Positions 21,240-33,200 of a DNA stretch of 64,000 nt are shown piece after piece (the first letter of the stretch is position 1; each line of letters opens with the position of its first letter). Below the pieces are notes generated by a model, which worked only from the letters and a program-made list of their open reading frames with translations, did no database searches and was not told where the DNA came from. A program made the position numbers and the translations under genes. The DNA comes from Allorhodopirellula solitaria (lineage in GTDB: Bacteria > Planctomycetota > Planctomycetia > Pirellulales > Pirellulaceae): assembly GCF_007859855.1 (NCBI RefSeq), contig NZ_SJPK01000006.1, positions 91,963 to 155,962 on the forward strand, in the 5' to 3' direction.

Positions 21240-22382
21240 ATGTCAACGCTACCTGGCCAACGAGCACTCTTCACGCTATTGCTCGTGCTGGGGTTCTGCA
21301 CCTCCGCGTTAGCCCAGCAAAACAGCGGCAGCCCTCGGGCCGATCGGCCTGATGTTTCGGACACCCTCGTCGTGGCCACGCACGAGGTACCACCATTCGC
21401 CATGCGTTACGAGGGTGATGAGTGGACCGGGATCAGCATCGATCTGCTCGACGAGATTGTCCGCAGCTTGGAGGCCAGTTCAGGCCACCGCATCGATGTT
21501 GAGTTTCGTGAACTCTCCTTGATCGAGATGCTTGACGCTGTTGAAAAATCGGAGATTGATCTCGCGGCCGCTGCGATCACGATGAACTATGACCGGGAGA
21601 AGCGAATGGACTTTGCGCACTCGTTTCATTCCTCGGGGTTGGGGATTGCTGTCAGCGAGCAGGACTCTGACTCGGCTTGGGCTACCATCGTCAATACTGT
21701 TTTCTCCAAGACGTTCTTGAAGATTGTCGCCGCGCTGCTGCTGTCGATGTTAGTTAGCGCGGTGGGTGTGTATCTTTTTGAGCGTCGGCACAACGCAGAA
21801 CAGTTTCATAGTAGCTGGCCACGAGGGATTGCCGCGGGCATGTGGTGGGCCGCCGTCACGCTCACCACGGTCGGTTATGGCGACAAGGTTCCCCAGTCCA
21901 GTGGCGGTCGGGTGATCGGGTTTCTGTGGATGTTTTCGGGGCTCTTCATCGTCGCAAGTTTTACCGCAGCGGTGACCTCTGCATTGACCGTCACACAGCT
22001 CCAATCGCGGATCAATGGGCCTGCCGATTTGCACGGGGCTCGCGTCGCCACGATCGAGGGATCCACGTCGGCGGACTACCTGCATGCCAATCACATTGTT
22101 TTTGAGCCTTGTGCTGACGTCAACGCCGCGTTGTCCCGGTTGGTCGACGGTGAGTGTGACGCCGTTGTGTATGACGCCCCCATTCTCAAGTATGAAACGC
22201 ATCAGGAGTTTGCCGGCGAGGCGCGTGTCTTACCGACGCTTTTTCAGGAACAGGACTACGCGTTCGCATTGCCGAGTGACAGCCCATTGCTCGAGCCGAT
22301 CAACCGAATTCTTTTGCGCCAAACGTCCTCGCCAGACTGGGAGGATACTCTCGCCAGCTACTTCGGCAAGAAGCCACAGTGA
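21240..22382 (+). CDS. GluR0-like ligand-gated potassium channel (periplasmic-binding fold plus pore)
   Basis: 380 aa. The ATG at 21240 is preceded by GGAG at nine bases and gives a signal peptide (LFTLLLVLGFCTSALAQ). The extracytoplasmic domain has the amino-acid-binding fold of SBP family 3 (LVVATHEVPPFAM, WTGISIDLLDEIV, AAAITMNYDREKRMDFAHSF). It is split by a channel: a transmembrane helix (about 158-180), a re-entrant pore loop with the potassium selectivity filter TTVGYGD (209-215), and a second helix (about 222-250). The second lobe then continues (ARVATIEGSTSADYL, CDAVVYDAPIL) to the end. This S1-TM-P-TM-S2 order is that of prokaryotic ionotropic glutamate receptors such as GluR0. Ligand specificity cannot be read from sequence. 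It stands alone, with grpE upstream. Confidence 0.88.
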   Translation: MSTLPGQRALFTLLLVLGFCTSALAQQNSGSPRADRPDVSDTLVVATHEVPPFAMRYEGDEWTGISIDLLDEIVRSLEASSGHRIDVEFRELSLIEMLDAVEKSEIDLAAAAITMNYDREKRMDFAHSFHSSGLGIAVSEQDSDSAWATIVNTVFSKTFLKIVAALLLSMLVSAVGVYLFERRHNAEQFHSSWPRGIAAGMWWAAVTLTTVGYGDKVPQSSGGRVIGFLWMFSGLFIVASFTAAVTSALTVTQLQSRINGPADLHGARVATIEGSTSADYLHANHIVFEPCADVNAALSRLVDGECDAVVYDAPILKYETHQEFAGEARVLPTLFQEQDYAFALPSDSPLLEPINRILLRQTSSPDWEDTLASYFGKKPQ

Positions 22383-22590
22383 GTTCCCCCCGAGGAGCGT
22401 AGCCCAGACTGGAGCCCTCCGAGCCAGTGACGCACCTCGTGACACCGTGTGCTTGACTCGGGTGCCTGCGGCCGGGCGCACTCACTAGACATTCGGCCGC
22501 CTGAGAGCTACCGTATCGGGGCTGTCCACTCGATGTCAGCATGGCCGTTTCCGCCCATTTCCTCCCTTTTATCCTCGCTCCATCTCAACG

Positions 22591-22890
22591 ATGCCTACTT
22601 ACGACTATTTGTGCGAAGCCTGCGGTCACACCTTGGAGATTTTCCAGGGGATTCATGACGAGCCCGAAACCAAATGCCCCGAGTGCAAGAAGAAAAAACT
22701 CAAACGCCAATTTGGCACCGGCGCCGCCATTGTGTTCAAGGGTAGCGGTTTCTATCAAACCGACTATCGCAGCGACAGTTACAAAAAAGGTGCCAAGGCC
22801 GATGCGAAGAAGTCAGAGTCCGCGGGCAAGTCGGATCAGTCGTCGGGCAAGGACGCCAAGGCCAGTAAGCCCGCCAAGAAGTCGGAATAG
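22591..22890 (+). CDS. FmdB-type zinc ribbon protein
   Basis: 99 aa. The N-terminus is the FmdB/CxxC regulatory zinc ribbon (MPTYDYLCEACGHTLEIFQG, then CPECKKKKLKRQFGTGAAIVFKGSGFYQTDY) with two CxxC pairs. The C-terminal 35 residues are a Lys/Ser/Ala-rich disordered tail (DAKKSESAGKSDQSSGKDAK). Family members are small proteins of unknown biochemical role. It lies between the channel and a Ser/Thr kinase, with modest gaps. Confidence 0.85.
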   Translation: MPTYDYLCEACGHTLEIFQGIHDEPETKCPECKKKKLKRQFGTGAAIVFKGSGFYQTDYRSDSYKKGAKADAKKSESAGKSDQSSGKDAKASKPAKKSE

Positions 22891-23040
22891 ACAGCTGACG
22901 CTTGACCGGAGAGCTCGCCAAACGATCTCGCATCCGCCCAGCGGTTACGTTGAGGTCGCCGTTTGACGTTTCGATCCGCTCAGATTGTTCCACGCTGCCG
23001 GTTTGCCACTTGAACACCGCGTCTTCGATCCACGTGTACC

Positions 23041-24666
23041 ATGAACCGAGACGACGCCTCACCGGCCGACCGTGACCAGCGACTTGCGATCGTCTTGGCT
23101 GAATTAACGGACCAGATTTGTCGAGGTGAGATCCCGGACTTCGATTCCGTTTGCCAACAGCATCCGGACCTGACCTCGGACCTACGAGAATTGTGGGGCG
23201 CGGTATTGGTGACCGACACGGCTGGGGCGGCCCGCGACGAGATGCCTCGCCAGCATCTACCCCTGACGATGGGCGATTATGAACTGCTCGAGGAGATCGG
23301 TCGCGGTGGAATGGGAGTGGTTTTTCGCGCCTGCCAGCGATCACTCGATCGCGAGGTCGCCGTCAAGATGATTCTGCGCGATCGCTTGGCCAGCGACGCG
23401 GACATGCAGCGGTTCCTCGCCGAAGCGTCAGCCATGGCATCGTTGCAACACGTTGGCATCGTGCCCGTGTACGAAGTCGGAGATAGCGAGGGACGCCCTT
23501 TCTTCAGCATGAAACTGATCGCCGGGCAAACACTCGCGCAGATGGTCGCCTCGGATCCGATGAGCGCGCGGGCGGCTTGTGAGATGCTGATCTCGGTAGC
23601 CGAAGCCGTCGGTGCTGCTCATCAAGCTGGGATTTTGCACCGAGATATCAAACCGAGCAATATTCTCTTCGCCGTTGATGGACACCCCATGCTGACCGAT
23701 TTTGGGTTGGCAAAACATATTGGGACGCCAGTCGATCGAACTCGCAGTGGACTGCTGGTGGGAACGCCGGCCTACATGTCGCCGGAACAGGCGAGCGGAC
23801 GGCGGCAGGATATTGGCGTAGCCAGCGACGTGTATTCGCTTGGCGGGGTGTTGTACTACGCGTTGACCGGGCGGGCGCCGTTCGTTGCCGAAACCTCGAT
23901 GGAACTCGTCCGTTTAGTGATCGAGCAAGATCCTCCGCCGCCGCGCACCCTGCGGCCGGGTCTCGATCGCGATCTGGAAATGATCGTGACACGGTGTCTG
24001 CAAAAACCTGCTGATCTACGGTACACCGATACATCGGCGTTGATTGCTGACCTACGAGCTTACCTCGCCGACGAACGCGTTTCAGCCCGGAGCGGGCATT
24101 TCAACCAGGTCGTCGCTCGTGTCTTTCGCGAAACACATCATGCCGCCGTGCTCGAGAACTGGGGGCTGCTGTGGATGTGGCACTCGCTGGTACTCTTGAT
24201 CGCCAGCCTCCTGACTTGGCAGATGGCGTTGCACGGCATCGAGCGACGTGAGATTTACATCGCCGTGTGGGTGCTTGGTTTGGGAGCTTGGGCAGCGGTA
24301 TTTTGGAAAATGCGTCAACGCATGGGGCCGGTGACGTTCATTGAGCGACAGATCGCTCACGTGTGGGGCGCGGGCATGATCGCGATCTCGATGCTCTTTC
24401 CGCTGGAATGGTGGCTGGGGCTAGACGTGCTGGAATTGGCACCCATGGTCGCCGTCATCAGCGCGATGGTGTTCATCATCAAAGCAGGGATGCTCAGCGG
24501 CGTATTCTACTTTCAAGCTCTCGCCCTGATGCTCGGTGCGGTCGCGATGGCAGTCGTTCCACGCCATTCCCACCTAATCTTTGGTGTGATTTCCGCTGCC
24601 TGTTTTTTCATCCCCGGCTTGAAGTACTATCGGCAGCGCACCGTCGACACGGTGAGGCAAGCGTAG
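23041..24666 (+). CDS. Membrane-anchored Ser/Thr protein kinase
   Basis: 541 aa. The N-terminal 75 residues carry the helical leader common in planctomycete kinases (GEIPDFDSVCQQHPDL). The Hanks-type kinase domain follows, about 78-345: GRGGMGVVF glycine loop, Lys in VAVKMI, catalytic LHRDIKPSNIL, DFG in LTDFGLAKH, and GTPAYMSPEQA. The C-terminal 170 residues have about five hydrophobic segments (WGLLWMWHSLVLLIASLLTW, IYIAVWVLGLGAWAAVFW, LAPMVAVISAMVFIIKAGML, and two more). It converges with the helicase gene only 8 bp away. Confidence 0.92.
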   Translation: MNRDDASPADRDQRLAIVLAELTDQICRGEIPDFDSVCQQHPDLTSDLRELWGAVLVTDTAGAARDEMPRQHLPLTMGDYELLEEIGRGGMGVVFRACQRSLDREVAVKMILRDRLASDADMQRFLAEASAMASLQHVGIVPVYEVGDSEGRPFFSMKLIAGQTLAQMVASDPMSARAACEMLISVAEAVGAAHQAGILHRDIKPSNILFAVDGHPMLTDFGLAKHIGTPVDRTRSGLLVGTPAYMSPEQASGRRQDIGVASDVYSLGGVLYYALTGRAPFVAETSMELVRLVIEQDPPPPRTLRPGLDRDLEMIVTRCLQKPADLRYTDTSALIADLRAYLADERVSARSGHFNQVVARVFRETHHAAVLENWGLLWMWHSLVLLIASLLTWQMALHGIERREIYIAVWVLGLGAWAAVFWKMRQRMGPVTFIERQIAHVWGAGMIAISMLFPLEWWLGLDVLELAPMVAVISAMVFIIKAGMLSGVFYFQALALMLGAVAMAVVPRHSHLIFGVISAACFFIPGLKYYRQRTVDTVRQA

Positions 24667-24674
24667 CAGCGCGA

Positions 24675-27239
24675 TCACGGTTTGGGTTTTCGGCGGCCGC
24701 TCGGTATCGACAACTCCTCCGCCTGCGCGGTCGGGTTTTCCAGCATCTCATCGGTGCTCTGAGGGTCGATATTTCGACAGGTTTCACTCAGCTTATCGGC
24801 GAGATCGTCTAGCCAATCTTCCCATGTTTCTACCGTCGTGTTCTCGGGTGGGATATTGGCGAGTTCATCGAGCAAGAGGATCATCCGCAAACAATGACGG
24901 AACAGGATCCCTTCGTCCTTCTGAAGTTTCCGCGTCACGACATACTTGTCAAAATCGCCCCCGAACTCCAGCAGTTCGCCGACGATCCAAACTGGCTGCA
25001 CGCGGACGTCTTCAACGCGCGGGTAGTCGTCGCGGAAGAGTCGTAGCAGTTTCTCGCCAATCGTCAGCGGCCAGACGCGTGGTTCTTCAAACATCACACG
25101 CCCAAACCCCTTGTCGCGGACCTCTTCCTCCTCGTCCTCAGTCGCTCCCCCGAGTTCTTCCGCCGTCGCCAGACCACGCTGCAACAACAGTGGATCGAGG
25201 TAGGACGTCGCGAGCGTTCCGGGGGGCATGTCTTCGATCTTTGGCATCCGTGTATGCCGCGCGACCGTACCCGGCACTTCGAGCACGCTCTCGATCGCAG
25301 CGATCCGCTCTTCGTCGTCGGCGGTGGCCAAGTGATCGGCAAGGAAGACTCCGAACAAGGGATTCATGCTCTTGAGCTGGACGATCCGTTCCAAGCGATT
25401 TCGAGGCGTTGCACGGTCGGGACGGTAGTCCTCGAGTTCATACCCGTGCTGAGCAATCTTAGCCTGTTCATCATCAACCTGGGACGAGGAAGCGTCGCCC
25501 CCGTCCTCACCTTCTTGATTCGATTCCTGTGAGGGAGAGCGCATGTTATCGAGCAACTCCCCGAACAAACCGCCGGTGGCGGGTTGCGTGGCGGCTTCCG
25601 CTTCGAGAGCCCGCACGACATCGCCGGGTTTTTTGGGTTTCTCGTCAACGGGGGCTTTCGCCTGCAAGGCCCGCGGTGGAGGATCGAGCACGATGGCGTC
25701 GGAATTGTGCAGCGTGATCAGCATCCGGTTGAGCTCTTTCTGAGCCGCTTCGATTCCGCCAGAGTGCATCAGGCGTCGGCCCACGAGATCTCGAATTGGG
25801 GCAATCTCGTTGTCTTTCAAAATCAAATAGGCGAGCAGTCTCCATGGCAATCGGCCTTGAGAAACCAGGTCAGCCGACTTGGCGACCTGCAGTTGTTCAA
25901 ACTGCGTCTGCGTCCAATAGGTTTCCCCAGCCCGCCGCTTGGGCATTTTTTTCTTGAGTTGTTTTCGCGCTCGCAACAGACCCGGGTCTTTGGTGTCTTC
26001 AGGGATCTGGTCAAACTTCTCTCGCCAGCGATGCAACTTCACGTCGTCCTCGTGAGCGAGCGCGAATACGTAGCCCCGGTCATCGAACTGCGGTCGTCCG
26101 GCGCGGCCGAAGATCTGGTGGGCCGACGCCGACTCGACGAGTTTGCGCCGCGTCTTGGGGCCTTTAAGTAGCGACGGCAGGACGACACTGCGGGCGGGCA
26201 GGTTAATGCCCGCGGCGAGCGTTTCAGTACAAACACAAATACTGAGCAACTTTTTCTGAAACAGCTCTTCGACGATCCGCCGGTATCGCGGCAGCACACC
26301 CGCATGGTGCACACCGACGCCACGCATTAAAATCTGTTTCAGCTTCGGGCCGACGCCAGTCGAGAAATCCGTTTCGTTGAGGATGTCGGCGAGTTCCTTC
26401 TGGCGGGACTTATCGATCAGAGATTTCCCCTTGAGCATCTCGGCGGTGGTCCAGCACTGAGAACGCGAAAAACAAAACATCAACGCGGGCGTCCGCCGGC
26501 TGACTTCGTCCCCGGCAGCAATCTTCTCGGAGAAATCATTTAGAAGGTCGTCTTCAACCCATTCGTACTGCAGCGGGACCTTCCGTTCGGTCCCCTGGAC
26601 GAGCTGCAGGTTTTTACCGTGGGAACGTTGCAGCCAGGAAGTGAACTCGAGGGAATTGCCCACCGTGGCACTGAGCAGCAACAACCGCACGTTCTTGGGC
26701 AATAGTCCCAACGTCAGCTCCCAAACGATCCCGCGTTCGTAGTCGTTGAAGGAGTGAAACTCATCCATCACGACACAAGACACGTCATCGAAAGAGAATT
26801 TCTCGGGGTTGAGCAAACGATTGAGCAAGATCTCAGCCACCACCACCAGCACCGGTGCGTCCGGATTGACCGTACGGTTGCCGGTGACGAGGCCAACCTG
26901 GTCGGCAGAAAATCCCCATCGCACGGCCGATTCGCGGAGTTCATCGAGCTTCTGGTCCGTCAGTGCGATCAACGGGGTGGTGTAGTACATCCGCGTTCCC
27001 GAACGCAGTGCCTCGTAGACGGCAGCCTCGGCGATCAGTGTCTTGCCCGTCCCTGTAGGTGCGCACACGAGCACACCATGTCCGCCGGTTTTTTCCGGAT
27101 CGGCGGTAAAGTAAGCCAACAGGGCTTCCTCTTGAACCGGATAGGGTTCGTACGGCAGGGTCTCAAAATACTCGCCCGCGAGGACGTCTCGGTCGAGGGT
27201 CTGTTCGCGGTCGGTCGGCGATGGTTGGGGTGCGTTCAT
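24675..27239 (-). CDS. Ski2-like DExH-box helicase
   Basis: 854 aa. Walker A APTGTGKT (about 60-67), DEFH box (about 159-162), SAT motif (about 190), and a helicase C domain with HHAGVLPRYRRIVEELFQK, TETLAAGINLPA and QIFGRAGRPQFDDRG. The order and the HHAG and FGRAGRPQ motifs are those of Ski2/Mtr4-type superfamily 2 helicases, expected to unwind RNA or DNA with ATP. The C-terminal half is specific, with an acidic, low-complexity insert (ESNQEGEDGGDASSSQ) and no recognised domain. It lies 54 bp downstream of the 2088-aa protein gene on the same strand and may be co-transcribed. Confidence 0.88.
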   Translation of the reverse strand: MNAPQPSPTDREQTLDRDVLAGEYFETLPYEPYPVQEEALLAYFTADPEKTGGHGVLVCAPTGTGKTLIAEAAVYEALRSGTRMYYTTPLIALTDQKLDELRESAVRWGFSADQVGLVTGNRTVNPDAPVLVVVAEILLNRLLNPEKFSFDDVSCVVMDEFHSFNDYERGIVWELTLGLLPKNVRLLLLSATVGNSLEFTSWLQRSHGKNLQLVQGTERKVPLQYEWVEDDLLNDFSEKIAAGDEVSRRTPALMFCFSRSQCWTTAEMLKGKSLIDKSRQKELADILNETDFSTGVGPKLKQILMRGVGVHHAGVLPRYRRIVEELFQKKLLSICVCTETLAAGINLPARSVVLPSLLKGPKTRRKLVESASAHQIFGRAGRPQFDDRGYVFALAHEDDVKLHRWREKFDQIPEDTKDPGLLRARKQLKKKMPKRRAGETYWTQTQFEQLQVAKSADLVSQGRLPWRLLAYLILKDNEIAPIRDLVGRRLMHSGGIEAAQKELNRMLITLHNSDAIVLDPPPRALQAKAPVDEKPKKPGDVVRALEAEAATQPATGGLFGELLDNMRSPSQESNQEGEDGGDASSSQVDDEQAKIAQHGYELEDYRPDRATPRNRLERIVQLKSMNPLFGVFLADHLATADDEERIAAIESVLEVPGTVARHTRMPKIEDMPPGTLATSYLDPLLLQRGLATAEELGGATEDEEEEVRDKGFGRVMFEEPRVWPLTIGEKLLRLFRDDYPRVEDVRVQPVWIVGELLEFGGDFDKYVVTRKLQKDEGILFRHCLRMILLLDELANIPPENTTVETWEDWLDDLADKLSETCRNIDPQSTDEMLENPTAQAEELSIPSGRRKPKP

Positions 27240-27293
27240 GTCCCATAGCCTAACGGATCCACCCGCTCTGACGTAGAGAGGTCATGTGGTCGC

Positions 27294-30200
27294 TCACGGC
27301 ACCGTCTCTAAACGCTCACGTAATACCGTGGCTTGGCCCTCGCGGCCAGCTTCCTGCAGCAGTGGGATCAACATCCCGCCGATCTCTGGATCGACTCGAT
27401 TGATCTCCAGCACCGTGTCAATGTGCCGTTGGGCATCCTCATAGTCGCCGTCCTGGATCGCCACGGCAGCGCGGTGCAGATGCGGATGGTGCAACAATTT
27501 CAAATCAGGGAGGCTGATTGTTCTGCCAGTCGGTTGGGCGTATCGCAACAAGTGACACTGAATCAACGCCGCGATCCGCTCGTGATCGGACTCGGTTTCC
27601 GACAATCGTTTGCAGACATCGAACCAAACCCATTGTTGGGTCGGAGCGGTGGCGTGCATCACCTTCGCTTCGTCGATCGCCAAGGATGGGAAGCCGAGCG
27701 AATCCAGTCGTGTGATCAATTGAAATCGGTCGTTCACCCCAACCGCCATCATCGACGCAATCTGGCGCATTTCTCTGCCAGCGAGTTTCTCCCCGCTCTT
27801 GGCCAACGCTTCAGCGGACAGATAGCGATACACGGGAGAGGCCGGGTTGCCGGACCATTGTTCGTAGAGGGGGTCGACCGCCTCGGCCCAACGCTGCAAC
27901 TTGTAGAGGATCCACCCGTACTGAGTCGATGGGATGGCATGCACTCCATTGCGATCTCCCCCAATATCCTCGAACAGGTCTGTAGCCTGTTCAAGGTTGC
28001 CCAACCTCAACATCGCGAGCAGCGCGGACGTGCTTTGGCGACGATTTCTGTTCGGACGGCCGTCGGCGTAAAACTGCCGCTTGATATAGTCCGTCGTGTT
28101 GATTGTCTTGCCATCGATTGTGACCTTTCCGTTGTCGGACAGCAGATCATGCAGGATCTGTAATCGCTCGACCGTCTTCTCCAACGGCACCTGCGGTTCA
28201 TCCTGGGCCTGATTGTTAGAGGGATACGAACGCGGCTGAAAAAGTTCCGGATTGAGAATCTCCCACCACCCAAACAATTCATTTCCCGTGTCGCGATGGT
28301 CGGCGTTCAAGTTGAGATAGGCAGATGGATAGCCACTGTCCTGTATCGCAGCGGCGACCCGTGGCCATAACATTGACAAGCGGCCCGATCGCAGTAACGC
28401 CCGGTCGACGTCCATGCTAAACGGGGTCGGCCGGAACGCGACACGGCCATGGGAACGTTCTGGTCTTTCGCTGGAGAAAAGCTCTTCGAGTTTCTTGAAA
28501 ATCACGTCTGCCTGCGAGCGATTGCCGCTTTGATCCAATAGTTCGCAAACCTGGACGGCTTCCCGTATCGCATGGATCTTCTGTTGCGGTTGGGGATGCG
28601 CTTCCATCAAACCATGGAACCATCCCTGTGGATTATCCATCGATAGACCGACCGTTTCAAATGCTTTGGTGTACTCTCCACGCTGGCCCAAGAGCGCAAG
28701 TTGCAATGGGCGATCACTCTCCTGTGCGAGCTGGATCGCTGGTTCGATCCGATCGGTCAAGAGGAGAACATTACAGCACAGTCGCTTGATCGTGAACGCT
28801 GGACTCGACTTTGCGATCTCCAGCAATTCGTCGCACGATTGCTGGCAATCGAGATCGCGACCCGCATGATGCTGGAGAATCGCCAATCGACTGAGGATCT
28901 CAATCCGAACGTTCGGGCTGAGAGGCTCGTCACTTGGCTGTTGAAGTCGCTTCTGCTCCAGGTCGGCTGCCGCCTGCCATCGTTCGCCTTGCATCAGAAT
29001 ACGGGTCGCCAATCCGGGGTCGCCACTGGCCACGGCAACATCGGCCCCCGCGTCGAACTGGCCGCCGCATTTCAGCAGGAATGCCAATATCGGCGAGTTC
29101 GGTTGACTCGATTCCAGTTCCGCGATCCGCGCCGGGAGCACCCCCCGCAGCAAGTAGAACGCGGCGAGTCGGGAATAGCCCTTCTCGTGGTTGGCATATT
29201 CGGCCAGCAGTTTTTCAGCCGCATCGAACTTCTTTTTCGAAATCCGGTTGGCCACCACACCCGTCGGTGAGAACAGGATGGCTTCGTTGTACGTCTGCGG
29301 TTGGGAGGTGAGTTTGGCCACGTCGAGCAAGTCGCGTTGCCAGCCGGCGTCGACCATCTGCCAGCGTAAGCGAGGGTGGTGGAGCAGCTGCTGATAGAGG
29401 TTCTCTTTGGATTGCTCGCCGCACAAGGAGATCATCTCGAGCAGCACTTCGACGACCTGATGGTTGAGCAACTCGACTTGATTGGAAACGAAGCTACGAG
29501 TCATTTGATCAAACCGAGACTGATCCTGTCTGAGTCGGTTGAAGAGTGAAGTCAAGGTTTCGCGATCGCCATAGCCAGCCCAGTACGAAAATGCGCCATA
29601 TCCCATAAGGAACTGCTCGATCTGTCGGCTTTGATCTTGACCCAGGGAATCAAGCCCATCGATGAGAGCGACCATTTTCTTCAGCCCTCCGCCTTCTGCG
29701 ATTGCCGCCACGACATGCTTATTGCTGGCGAGGTGCCTCACGTTCGTCAATTCCCGGCGAGGATTCGAATGACTGCGGGCCAATCTGATCAACTCGCCCG
29801 TCCGCTCTTCACGCAGCAGGTATTCCAAGCATGGTTTCTTCATCATCAAACTCAATTCAGCCGAACGGGTTGAATACTGGGCATTCTTAGCATCCAGTGC
29901 GCGAGCTGATTGCCGCAGCGTCTTCAGTTCACCGGCATCGATGATCAATCCGAGCAGGTGGCCGTTGGAACTCATCTGGTTGATGGCATACTGACCTGAT
30001 TCTTGTTTCTGTTCAGCCAAGTGTTGTCGAATCCATGGATAGACACGTTTCTCGCGATCCAGGTGCTGGCACGCATACGGTGATTGTATTGCCTGGAACA
30101 TCAGGGCTCGCGAGTTGGCCGCAGACTCGAAGTGTTCCATGAAAGGTTCAAAGAGTCCCGCATCCCGCAGCGAGTTGACAGCTTCTTCGTCGCGCAGCAG

Positions 30201-33200
30201 AGCCTTCACCACTGAAGTGCTGGTATTGTCCGTCTGCACGATCGTCCGCAATAGATCATCGCGTCGCCGGTCGATTAATTTCGCTGGGCCGGCATTCAAC
30301 AATAGACGAGCAACCCATTGGTTGCGAACGCCTGCGTTGCGTTCCGCATCGATCCATGCCAAGAGCTGGTCCAGATGCCGACCCGATTGCGTGTCGGTGA
30401 TGGGAACCGACATCATCGACTCGACGGCTTCGTTGCGTATTTTGGGGACCGTTACGAGATCGATATCGCGGTATAGTTTCGTCCAACGATCCGGAGAGAG
30501 AGAATGTCCGACGCGGTAGGCCGAAACCGCCAGATAGCTTTTGAATAACGGAGTGTAGGAAGCTGGCGATTGCGACTCCACCAGGTCCCATAGCCACTGC
30601 AAATGGCCGTCACGAATGAATAGTTCCGTGTCGCGATTTCCCTGAACCAGCGATCGCAACAGCGACGTGCGTTTCCTGTCATCGGTCACGCCACGAATAT
30701 ACTGCTCGATCACGTCTTTCCGATTCGTCTCCAACAACAACCGGACCAGTTCGCCGGAGCGGAATAGGTGAAAATCAATATCACTTCGAAAAGCGACCGC
30801 TGCCCCGTAGACAACCGCGTCCATGAGATCGGTTAATCGTTCCGCCTCATCGAAGATTGCCAGCACGTCCCTTCGATTGCAAAGCTGGAGCGCCAGCCGC
30901 GCCGTCACACCTCCCGCCTTCTCGGCGATATCAAACACTTCCAAAAAGCGATCATGCTCGATCAAGGATTGCAGCGATCGGTAGTCCTCCATCAGTTTGC
31001 CGGCCAGCATTCCGCGACCGATCGCTGAGGTTTCCGCGTCCTCTCGCTTGTTCGTCAGAAACTGAACCAGCGAGTCAAATCGGTCCGCCTGGGACATCTC
31101 CCGCATTACATTCCCGGGTGCCAGTACTGAGATGAAACGTTCTCGCTCCCGCGGCAACCACTGATCATCCATGACCGATAGCAAGGTTTCGAGATGCTCA
31201 TCAGCCAAGAGCGCACGATGAGCATTCCCGTGCCGACACAGTTCCGACAGCGATCGTAGCTGCAGTGAGCGGTCGGATTGCGAGGCGACGGCATCGACAA
31301 AGACGCCCAATTGATCAATCTCGATGACGGTTTGCATCAACGGTTCGCTCTGTAGCATCCATTGCGTGATGCGTTGTTTTGCGTCAAGACCCTCGGTGCT
31401 AACAATCACCTCGGTCAATTGATTGACGGTGTCTGGATCGGTAAGCGTCGATTTCGGGCACCAGGTAAGTAATTTGCTAAACGCGTCCTGGCTCTTGGAA
31501 TCGTCCAAACGAATGATCTGTTGGACCAGCCGAGCGAGCTGGGCCTGGTCCAGATACGCATGGACATGCCGACGTTTGACCACGATGCTGTCGATAACGA
31601 GCTCGAGGTCGGAGTCAGCGAGGATCTGCATCGTGTCGATGACCCACGAACAGTGCTCAGTGTGGAGGAACGTGCCAATCGCTTGATTCTGGGAGAGCGA
31701 CAAGTTTGTGAGCGTTTGGCCGCGTGTTCCTTGCGTCGCTTCTTCGGTGACCTCCTTCACTAACTGGCCCGCGAGACCCTTTGTCATCGGCAGGATCGAC
31801 AACGAGGCGATGAACGGAACTCGCTCAGCGGGTTCGAGTTCGGCAGCGGAATCCATCCAGCCGCGAATCTTGGTGTCGATGTCGTCGTTATCAGCAGCGA
31901 TCTTCAATGTCAGGGTGTTGATAAAACGAGCGCGGTGTTCGGACGGAATGCGCTCACTGATCGCAATCAAGTCACTCAACAGCATCGAGTCGGCAAAGAA
32001 CAGGATGGCATCGCGATCCTCTTCCAAAGCTAAGATCGATGCAGCGAATTGTTGAGCGGGTAGGCTAGCGATGATGTCGAGGATCGCCTTGCCCGATGAG
32101 CGATTCTTCAGAATCAATGAGAGCGAAGAAGTGGCCATCAACTGCTCGATCAGACTCCCCTGCAACTCCGCATCCTCCAGGGGAGCAATGAGTTCCCAGA
32201 TTCCGAGGATCACCTCCGACGAGCCAGTTCGCACCAACTCCACCATCACGCCGTTGGTGACGATCATTTTCAAATAGATCTCTCGCAAGTCGGCATCCCC
32301 TGCCTCCTCGGCCACGCTCAGCACTTCGATGATGTTGTCGTTCGATTTCAACCAATCGAAGACACGTCGCTCTGACATGACATGGGCGAGACAGGTGATT
32401 CGTGATGTTGGGTCGTCGATCCGCTCGACCCATTGTCTCAAACGCTTCCAGCCCATTTCGGCCAGCATTGCTGCGATAGTGCGAGCGTTTTCCAGCGATG
32501 CGATCAGAATCTGCTGAGAGGTGGCGGTACCAAATCGCCGCTCCAATTCGTCGACCAAATCGTCGAACTCGCCCCCGAGAACTATCGATTCCACAACCGT
32601 CGGGTTTTGGAACAGAGTTACCGCGAGCCCCGCTGCCTGACCGCCGTCCTCAGCCTGCTCCAATAGCTCGAACAAGAACGGACTGTTCCCGCTGAGGATG
32701 AGACTGCGAGCGGGCTCCGGATTCTGGCACAAGTGACTCAGCGTGGCGGTGCGATCCTCGGCAGGAAGTCCTGCGACGTAGCCCGTGATCGACGAGAGGT
32801 TACCGGCGTTCACGATTTCAGAGATCACCTCTGGAACTGCCAGAGTCCATGCGATCGTATCACGGCTCCAACTCTCTCCCATGCCATCAGCGTTCCGGTT
32901 GACTGTCTTCGCGATCGCCTCGACGCTGCGATGAAGCTGACGAATCTTCGGATCGCTGAACATCAATCCGATAAAACGCCGCCGCATATCGGGCTGGTCT
33001 TCGCTGACGATCAATCCTTCGATCCACGGTATGGGAAGGTCGGCGAGCAGATCCGGCAACATCTGCAGCCGCGTGCTGGGGGAGCCGTGGCGGAACTGGC
33101 GGATCCGGTCTCGATCCTGGGCGGATGTCGTCGGCAGGATGCCTACATTGAAATCCTCCAGCACCCTCGACGCTCGCAGTCGTGCGTCCGGGCTGCCGGT

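Noticed and set aside
27333-28163. 276-codon plus-strand frame opposite the giant gene
   Set aside because: It is the complement of the TPR-rich C-terminus of the 2088-aa protein, with no independent signals.
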